The notes beneath the pieces are model-generated. The model saw only the letters and a program-made list of their open reading frames with translations. It was not told where the DNA came from and made no database searches. The position numbers were made by a program, and so were the translations under genes. This document shows positions 56,061 to 64,000 of a DNA stretch of 64,000 nt, piece after piece; positions within the stretch are counted from its first letter, which is position 1, and each line of letters opens with the position of its first letter. The stretch is from Hordeum vulgare subsp. vulgare (Eukaryota > Streptophyta > Magnoliopsida > Poales > Poaceae), in the NCBI RefSeq assembly GCF_904849725.1, contig NC_058523.1, forward strand, positions 336,825,948-336,889,947. Direction: 5' to 3'.

Positions 56061-58224
56061 GATGGTGGGCGCCGGTCCAGATCACTCGATGGGTTCTTCC
56101 CAGGCGCCTCGCACGAGGGGTGGTACTTCCCTTCCACCCCTATCTCTCCTTAGAGCCTTGGCAGACAGTCTGTCGACACCACCCGTGGGTTCTTCTTCGT
56201 CGGCGGCATTGCACACTGGGAGAGGTGCTGGTCGGGTAGGGAAGAAGGGGAAGGGTACAGGGAGAGGTGGTGGCCGTGGAAGATCCAGGAGGACTATTAA
56301 GCCGTCCTCGCCACCACCACCAGCTCATTCACCCGAGCATAGGACTACTATGGTCGACCCGTTTGCGGAGGAGGCTACGGGGACTCCGTTCTAGGAGCCT
56401 GTTGTTGACGGGCATTCGTCCCAAGAGACTCCGGTCCAGGAGCAGCCTAGGGTCGAGGTGCATTTGGCCCACGAGCAGCCGAAGGAGACTACGGTTCCGG
56501 AGCTTCACCCGACATGGAGAGGACCGGATGGGAGACCTGTCCGGATTGTACCGAGTTGCCGGATTGGACCGAGGGTCCGGGTGGCTCAGGGGGCGGGGAT
56601 GGCGGGGATGAGCTTACGGATAGTGAGGGCGATGTGCAGGTGGACGGGGCCACCGTGTACAAGCATGTTAGTACACGTCTCCTGGTCGCGTCGGCTACCC
56701 GCGAGCAGAGGCCGGTGATTAAACCTGAAGGAGATAGGTAAGTACATTTACACTTTTTTTAGCTTTTGCCTTCAAGTTTGTTCAAATATCTAATGCGTTC
56801 ACCTTATCATACTGCAGGGGATGGGTACACCCTCTTGGAGTCCGCAGGCCGTACTCCGTCCTTGGTGTGCTTTGCCGGACAAATTTCCCGGGGTTTGTCA
56901 CATTGCCTGGTAAGGGTCAGGTTCCTACACTAGGATTTTCCTGGGAGCACTACCAGGCTGCGCAGGACCCGCCGGAGGAGATTATAGATGGTGTCTTGTG
57001 CCACACGAGGGCCGAGATGGTGATCAAGAGCTTTTAGGTAAATTATCCTTTTACAGAATCTAAAATTAACAATATAGCTAATTATTGTACTAATCGGTGT
57101 TTTCACGTTTCATTGCAGACCTTCTATAGGTGTGAGGATGGATATGAGGAGGCGGCCAGGGTTCTCGAGGCCGAGTGTAGGCGGTTACTACAGAACTTGC
57201 GCCATCAGGCTCGGCCGCAGGCTATTCGAGATTACTACGCCACGCGTGGTATTAAGATTGGCAAGTCAGGATGCTCTTTTAGGCGCATCACAATAAGACG
57301 GAGATGCCACACTTGTACGACCTTTATGGCATGGCCCATACTGCCTCGTACAAGAAGGCGAAGGCATTCTCTGAGTCTGACCTGGATGATCCCAATAACT
57401 TCACCAACATATCATCCCACCAGAAGCTCGTGGCATACAGGGATGCGGGGAAGGCTACGAAAGGGGATGACTTTAACCCTAGCCAGGAACCTTTGGATCC
57501 AGAGCTGGTGATGATATCTCGTGGCGGGAGGCCCCATGGTTCGATGGCCGTTGGAGATGGGATAATATGTTGTCCACTCACTCTCCCGGAGATCAAGGCG
57601 CGCCAGTCGAGCAGCTGTCCTGAGATAATGCGTCGTCCATGGCCAGTCGAACTTGCCATCGAGGTTAGTTGTACGAACTAAGAACACTTTCATCCATTTC
57701 ATTATGTGTGTCACCATAGATCATTACAGTGGTAACAAGGAATGGTGTTTCAGGCTGCTCTTCAGAAAGAGAGATTGGCAAACTAGGCTGCTCTTGAGAA
57801 AGAGAGATTGGCAAACCAGGCTGCTCTTGAGAAAGACAGATTGGCAAGTCAGGATGCTCTTGATGAGAGGGACCAGACCACGACACGATTGATTGAGGAG
57901 GAGAGGTCCCGGAATGAGGCGGGTGAACGGGCCCTGTACGAACTTTTTGTGGTAAGTTTTTTTTCACATTAGCCAAATCATGTGTGTTATGTCTATTTCA
58001 TTACTAACTAATACGACCCACTCTTTAGGGTCTGTGCGAGAAGAGCGGTCAAGTCCCTCCGCCGATGCCCGTCTTCTCTTCGATTGGCACGGTGAGTTTC
58101 ATTATAAACTAATATTAATAATTGAGTGTCATCATGCTAACTGAGATATTGCAAAATATCTATTCTGCAGAATAACTCCCGAGGGGCATCGCACGACCCT
58201 TCTCCAGGTGTTTCTCCTCCTTGA
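56061..58224 (+). pseudogene. Second CACTA gene (TNPA/Transposase_24-like), multi-exon
   Basis: Starts at ATG 56061 (MVGAGPDH in the frame of the AGATGG start). Exon 1 runs to a GTAAGT donor at 56740 and is basic, Gly/Arg-rich (KGKGTGRGGGRGRSRR) then acidic. Exon 2 is 56818-57037 (VLGVLCRTNFPGFVTLPG), exon 3 starts at 57119 (FYRCEDGYEEAARVLEAEC), and later exons hold LYDLYGMAHTASYKKAKAF, an 11-residue coiled-coil repeat (RLANQAALEKE) and a C-terminal end at TGA near 58222. Stops occur at 56392 and 57034. The exon that encodes WCVDKMDCWEALVDQCC in the other copy has been deleted near 57278. It is likely a DNA-binding helper of the transposase, by analogy with TNPA. Confidence 0.72.
57753..57870 (+). 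repeat. 33-bp coding tandem repeat
   Basis: Units start at 57753, 57786, 57819 and 57852, giving an 11-residue heptad-like repeat (ALEKERLANQA). It would lengthen a coiled coil without shifting frame. Confidence 0.85.
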
Positions 58225-61200
58225 TGACCACTACGGTAAGTTTCTCTTCACCTCTTTCATATTCTCCTTGCCTTAATTTCCCCAACAATGACATAGTTAA
58301 CCCATTTCGCTCCAAAAAGACATAATTAGCCCATTTATCTCCAAAATGCCATAATAACCTCAAAATGGCATAAGAACCTTTGTTAGCTCATTAATATTAT
58401 ATACTTAGCTTGTTTTCCTCTAAAATGGGATAATTAGCCCATTTAGCTCCAAAAGACATAGTTAGGTAATTTAGTTCCAAGAAGAGGAGAAGTGGAGAAG
58501 AAATAGGAAAAATGAAAAGAAAGAAGAAGAAGAAGAGAAGAAGAAGGATAAGGAAGAGGAGGAGGAGGAGGAGGAGGAGGAGGAGAAGGCCAAGGACCTT
58601 CTAGTCCTTCTCCTCCTCCTCCTTCTCCTCCTTCTCCTCATTCTTCTTGATTTCTTCTTCTTCTCCTCCTCCTCCTCTTTCTTCTCCTCTTTCATATTAT
58701 CCTTTTTATAATTTCCCCAACAATGACATAATTAGCCCATTTAGCTACACAATGCCATAATAAGCTCAAAATGGCATAAGAACCTTGGTTAGCTCATGAA
58801 TATTATATACTTAGCTTGTTTTCCTCTAAAATGGGATAATTAGCCCATTTAGCTCCAAAAAGACAAAATTAGGTAATTTAGCTCCAAGAAGAGGAGAAGA
58901 AATAGGAAAAATGACAAGAAAGAAGAAGAAGAAGAAGAAGATAAGAAGGAGAAGGAGGAGGAGGAGGAGCAGGAGGAGGAGAAGGCCAAGGACCTTCTAG
59001 TCCTTCTCACCCTCCTCCTTCTCCTCCTTCTTGATTTCTTCTTGTTCTCCTCCTCCTCCTCTTTCTTCTCCTGTTTCATATTATCCTTGCTTTAATTTCC
59101 CCCAACAATGACATAATTAGCCCATTTAGCTCCAAAATGCCATAATAAGCTCAAAATGGCATAAGAACCTTGGTTAGCTCATGAATATTATATACTTAGC
59201 TTGTTTTCCTCTAAAATGGGATAATTAGCCCATTTAGCTCCAAAGAGACATAATTAGGTAATTTAGCTCCAACAAGAGGAGAAGAGGAGAAGAAATAGTA
59301 AATTTGAAAAGAAAGAAGAAGAAGAAGAAGAAGAAGAGAAGAAGGAGAAGGAGGAGGAGGAGGAGGAGAAGGCCAAGGACCTTCTAGTCATTCTCCTCCT
59401 ACTCCTTCTCCTCCTTCTTCTTGATTTCTTCTTCTTCTCCTCCTCCTCCTCTTTATTCTCCTCTTTCATATTATCCTTGATTTAATTTCCCCAACAATGA
59501 CATAATTTGCATATTTAGCTCCAAAATGCCATAATAACCTCAAAATGGCATAAGAACCTTGGTTAGCTCATGAATATTATATACTTAGCTTCCTTTTCCT
59601 CTAAAATGGGATAATTAGCCCATTTAGCTCCAAAAAGACATAATTAGGTAACTTAGCTCCAACAAGAGTAGAAGACGAGAAGAAATAGGAAAAATGAAAA
59701 GAAAGAAGAAGAAGAAGAAGAAGAAGAAGAAGAAGAAGAGAAGAAGGAGAAGGAGGAGGAGGAGGAGGAGAAGGCCAAGGACCTTCTATTCCTTCTCCTC
59801 CTTACCCTCCTTCTTCTTGATTTCTTCTTCTCCTCCTCCTCCTCTTTCTTCTCCTCTTTCATATTATCCTTGCTTGAATTTCCCCAACAATGACATAACT
59901 AGCCCATTTAGCTCCAAAATGCCATAATAAGCTCAAAATGGCATAAGAACCTTGGTTAGCTCATGAATATTATATACTTAGCTTGTTTTCCTCTAAAATG
60001 GGATAATTAGCCCATTCAGCTCCAAAAAGACATAATTAGGTAATTTAGCTCCAACAAGAGGAGAAGAGGAGAAGAAATAGGAAAAATGAAAAGAAAGAAG
60101 AAGAAGAAGAAGAAGAAGAAGAGAAGAAGAAGGAGGAGGAGGAGGAGAAGGCCAAGGACCTTCTAGTCCTTCTCCTCATCCTCCTTCTCCTCCTTCTCCT
60201 CCTTCTTCTTGATTTCTTCTTCCTCTCCTCCTCCTCCTCTTTCTTCTCCTCTTTCATATTATCCTTGCTTTAATTTCCCAAACAATGACATAATTAGCCC
60301 ATTTAGCTCCAAAAGACATAGTTAGGTAATTTAGCTCCAAGAAGAGGAGAAGTGGAGAAGAAATAGGAAAAATGAAAAGAAAGAAGGAGAAGAAGAGAAG
60401 AAGAAGGATAAGGAGGAGGAGGAGGAGGAGGAGAAGGAGGAGAAGGCCAAGGACCTTCTAGTCCTTCTCCTCCTCCTCCTTCTCCTCCTTCTCCTCATTC
60501 TTCTTGATTTCTTCTTCTTCTCCTCCTCCTCCTCTTTCTTCTCCTCTTTCATATTATCCTTTTTATAATTTCCCCAACAATGACATAATTAGCCCATTTA
60601 GCTACAAAATGCCATAATAAGCTCAAAATGGCCTAAGAACCTTGGTTAGCTCATGAATATTATATACTTAGCTTGTTTTCCTCTAAAATGGGATAATTAG
60701 CCCATTTAGCTCCAAAAAGACAAAATTAGGTAATTTAGCTCCAAGAAGAGGAGAAGAAATAGGAAAAATGAAAAGAAAGAAGAAGAAGAAGAAGAAGAGA
60801 AGAAGGAGAAGGAGGAGGAGGAGGAGGAGGAGGAGAAGGCCAAGGACCTTCTAGTCCTTCTCACCCTCCTCCTTCTCCTCCTTCTAGATTTCTTCTTGTT
60901 CTCCTCCTCCTCCTCTTTCTTCTCCTCTTTCATATTATCCTTGCTTTAATTCCCCCCAACAATGACATAATTAGCCCATTTAGCTCCAAAATGCCATAAT
61001 AAGCTCAAAATGGCATAAGAACCTTGGTTAGCTCATGAATATTATATACTTAGCTTGTTTTCCTCTAAAATGGGATAATTAGCCCATTTAGCTCCAAAGA
61101 GACATAATTAGGTAATTTAGCTCCAACAAGAGGAGAAGAGGAGAAGAAATAGGAAAAATGAAAAGAAAGAAGAAGAAGAAGAAGAAGAAGAAGAAGAGAA

Positions 61201-64000
61201 GAAGGAGAAGGAGGAGGAGGAGGAGAAGGCCAAGGACCTTCTAGTCCTTCTCCTCCTACTCCTTCTCCTCCTTCTTCTTGATTTCTTCTTCTTCTCCTCC
61301 TCCTCCTCTTTCTTCTCCTCTTTCATATTATCCTTGATTTAATTTCCCCAACAATGACATAATTTGCATATTTAGCTCCAAAATGCCATAATAACCTCAA
61401 AATGGCATAAGAACCTTGGTTAGCTCATGAATATTATATACTTAGCTTCCTTTTCCTCTAAAATGGGATAATTAGCCCATTTAGCTCCAAAAAGACATAA
61501 TTAGGTAACTTAGCTCCAACAAGAGTAGAAGACGAGAAGAAATAGGAAAAATTAAAAGAAAGAAGAAGAAGAAGAAGAAGAAGAAGAAGAAGAAGAAGAG
61601 AAGAAGGAGAAGGAGGAGGAGGAGGAGGAGAAGGCCAAGGACCTTCTAGTCCTTCTCCTCCTCCTCCTTCTCCTCCTTACCCTCCTTCTTCTTGATTTCT
61701 TCTTCTCCTCCTCCTCCTCTTTCTTCTCCTCTTTCATATTATCCTTGCTTGAATTTCCCCAACAATGACATAACTAGCCCATTTAGCTCCAAAATGCCAT
61801 AATAAGCTCAAAATGGCATAAGAACCTTGTTTAGCTCATGAATATTATATACTTAGCTTGTTTTCCTCTAAAATGGGATAATTAGCCCATTCAGCTCCAA
61901 AAAGACATAATTAGGTAATTTAGCTCCAACAAGAGGAGAAGAGGAGAAGAAATAGGAAAAATGAAAAGAAAGAAGAAGAAGAAGAAGAAGAAGAAGAAGA
62001 AGAAGAAGAAGAGAAGAAGAAGGAGGAGGAGGAGGAGAAGGCCAAGCACCTTCTAGTCCTTCTCCTCATCCTCCTTGTCCTCCTTCTTCTTGATTTCTTC
62101 TTCTTCTCCTCCTCCTCCTCTTTCTTCTCCTCTTTCATATTATCCTTGCTTTAATTTCCCAAACAATGACATAATTAGCCCATTTAGCTCCAAAAGACAT
62201 AGTTAGGTAATTTAGCTCCAAGAAGAGGAGAAGTGGAGAAGAAATAGGAAAAATGAAAAGAAAGAAGGAGAAGAAGAGAAGAAGAAGGATAAGGAGGAGG
62301 AGGAGGAGGAGGAGAAGGAGGAGCAGGCCAAGGACCTTCTAGTCCTTCTCCTCCTCCTCCTTCTCCTCCTTCTCCTCATTCTTCTTGATTTCTTCTACTT
62401 CTCCTCCTCCTCCTCTTTCTTCTCCTCTTTCATATTATCCTTTTTATAATTTCCCCAACAATGACATAATTAGCCCATTTAGCTACAAAATGCCATAATA
62501 AGCTCAAAATGGCATAAGAACCTTGGTTAGCTCATGAATATTATATACTTAGCTTGGTTTCCTCTAAAATGGGATAATTAGCCCATTTAGCTCCAAAAAG
62601 ACAAAATTAGGTAATTTAGCTCCAAGAAGAGGAGAAGAAATAGGAAAAATGAAAAGAAATAAGAAGAAGAAGAAGAAGAAGAGAAGAAGGAGAAGGAGGA
62701 GGAGGAGGAGGAGGAGGAGGAGAAGGCCAAGGACCTTCTAGTCCTTCTCACCCTCCTCCTTCTCCGCCTTCTAGATTTCTTCTTGTTCTCCTCCTCCTCC
62801 TCTTTCTTCTCCTCTTTCATATTATCCTTGCTTTAATTTCCCCCAACAATGACATAATTAGCCCATTTAGCTCCAAAATGCCATAATAAGCTCAAAATGG
62901 CATAAGAACCTTGGTTAGCTCATGAATATTATATACTTAGCTTATTTTCCTCTAAAATGGGATAATTAGCCCATTTAGCTCCAAAGATACATAATTAGGT
63001 AATTTAGCTCCAACAAGAGGAGAAGAGGAGAAGAAATAGGAAAAATGAAAAGAAAGAAGAAGAAGAAGAAGAAGAAGAGAAGAAGGAGAAGGAGGAGGAG
63101 GAGGACGAGAAGGCCAAGGACCTTCTAGTCCTTCTCCTCCTACTCCTTCTCCTCCTTCTTCTTGATTTCTTCTTCTTCTCCTCCTCCTCCTCTTTCTTCT
63201 CCTCTTTCATATTATCCTTGATTTAATTTCCCCAACAATGACATAATTTGCATATTTAGCTCCAAAATGCCATAATAACCTCAAAATGGCATAAGAACCT
63301 TGGTTAGCTCATGAATATTATATACTTAGCTTCCTTTTCCTCTAAAATGGGATAATTAGCCCATTTAGCTCCAAAAAGACATAATTAGGTAATTTAGCTC
63401 CAACAAGAGTAGAAGACGAGAAGAAATAGGAAAAATGAAAAGAAAGAAGAAGAAGAAGAAGAAGAAGAAGAAGAAGAGAAGAAGGAGAAGGAGGAGGAGG
63501 AGGAGGAGAAGGCCAAGGACCTTCTAGTCCTTCTCCTCCTCCTCCTTCTCCTCCTTACCCTCCTTCTTCTTGATTTCTTCTTCTCCTCCTCCTCCTCTTT
63601 CTTCTCCTCTTTCATATTATCCTTGCTTGAATTTCCCCAACAATGACATAACTAGCCCATTTAGCTCCAAAATGCCATAATAAGCTCAAAATGGCATAAG
63701 AACCTTGTTTAGCTCATGAATATTATATACTTAGCTTGTTTTCCTCTAAAATGGGATAATTCGCCCATTCAGCTCCAAAAAGACATAATTAGGTAATTTA
63801 GCTCCAACAAGAGGAGAAGAGGAGAAGAAATAGGAAAAATGAAAAGAAAGAAGAAGAAGAAGAAGAAGAAGAAGAAGAAGAAGAAGAAGAGAAGAAGGAG
63901 GAGGAGGAGGAGAAGGCCAAGGACCTTCTAGTCCTTCTCCTCATCCTCCTTCTCCTCCTTCTCCTCCTTCTTCTTGATTTCTTCTTCTTCTCCTCCTCCT
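58225..64000 (+). repeat. Higher-order tandem array of purine/pyrimidine hairpin units
   Basis: Fifteen units are visible. Each has an AT-rich part (CAATGACATAATTAGCCCAT, AATGGCATAAGAACC, AAAATGGGATAATTAGCCC) and a purine run of GAA then GGA leading to GGCCAAGGACCTTCTAGTCC, followed by a pyrimidine run of TTCTCC and TTCTTCTT. Hairpin centres lie near 58590, 58985, 59373, 59775, 60152, 60446, 60840, 61230, 61635, 62042, 62328, 62727, 63114, 63513 and 63917. Most spacings are 377-407; every fifth is about 290 because that unit lacks a ~100-base AT-rich section. The five-unit block repeats at about 1.86-1.89 kb. The minus-strand Lys/Glu-then-Ser/Phe frames are artefacts of the array. Confidence 0.93.

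Larger units (their letters stand above)
50006..64000 (+). mobile_element. Large CACTA (En/Spm) transposon, right end outside window
   Basis: Begins CACTACTGGAAAACAG with 3-bp target candidate AAA (50003-50005). Subterminal TTTGCCGTC/GACGGCAAAG motifs occur in both orientations at 50025-50310. It then holds a GC minisatellite, a GAA tract, a TNP2-type transposase gene, a second gene, and a long tandem array that continues past the window end. It is the same family as the truncated copy at 15476. At least 14 kb are visible. Confidence 0.9.

Noticed and set aside
58471..63615. Repeated minus-strand frames of about 60-77 codons (Lys/Glu-rich start, Ser/Phe-rich end) in most array units
   Set aside because: They are translations of the GAA/GGA and TTC/TCC arms; the same frame recurs because the DNA repeats. 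No codon-level conservation is seen.
58225..64000. CRISPR-like array
   Set aside because: Units are ~390 bp with no short unique spacers, and the context is a plant transposon.

Overview
The window looks like plant nuclear DNA made almost entirely of nested transposable elements. I found no host gene, rRNA gene or CRISPR array. The mix points to a grass of the Triticeae (wheat, Aegilops, barley, rye): BARE/WIS/Angela-type copia LTRs, Tat-lineage gypsy elements with an antisense extra ORF, ~5 kb LTRs of the LARD kind, LTRs starting TGATACGTCTCC, and large CACTA elements. Family names come from recognition, not from a search.

Left half (1-28.7 kb). A minus-strand LINE has been cut into three pieces (1-118, 7806-8560, about 21404-22340) by two complete LTR retrotransposons. 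The first is a non-autonomous element at 119-7805 (target duplication ATTCT). The second is a Tat-type gypsy element at 8561-21403 (duplication GATAC). The gypsy element carries a 3'-truncated CACTA element (15476 to ~18862). The LINE abuts a decayed plus-strand BARE-like copia element (about 22345-27502), whose 3' LTR was hit by a solo LTR at 24943-26447 (duplication AGCCT). A patchwork junction follows: an unclassified LTR-like segment at 27503-28553, then the 5' end of a minus-strand copia-type element with its LTR at 28747-30267.

Right half (30.3-64 kb). This part reads as the left arms of a deep nest, each layer starting at a clean element terminus: Tat pol (minus, 30268-33681), a long LTR from 33682, a Tat 3' end (minus) from 37355, an LTR from 41853, a BARE-like LTR (minus) from 42836, a 5,032-bp LTR element (43929-49581), an LTR (minus) from 49582, and a CACTA element from 50006 to the window end. 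The right arms should lie beyond 64 kb in reverse order. The last CACTA carries a decayed TNP2-type transposase gene, a second CACTA gene, and from 58225 onward a higher-order tandem array of purine/pyrimidine hairpin units.

Nothing here looks autonomous. All pol and transposase genes carry stops, frameshifts or deletions, although LTR ends, primer-binding sites, polypurine tracts and target duplications are well preserved and let the insertion order be read.
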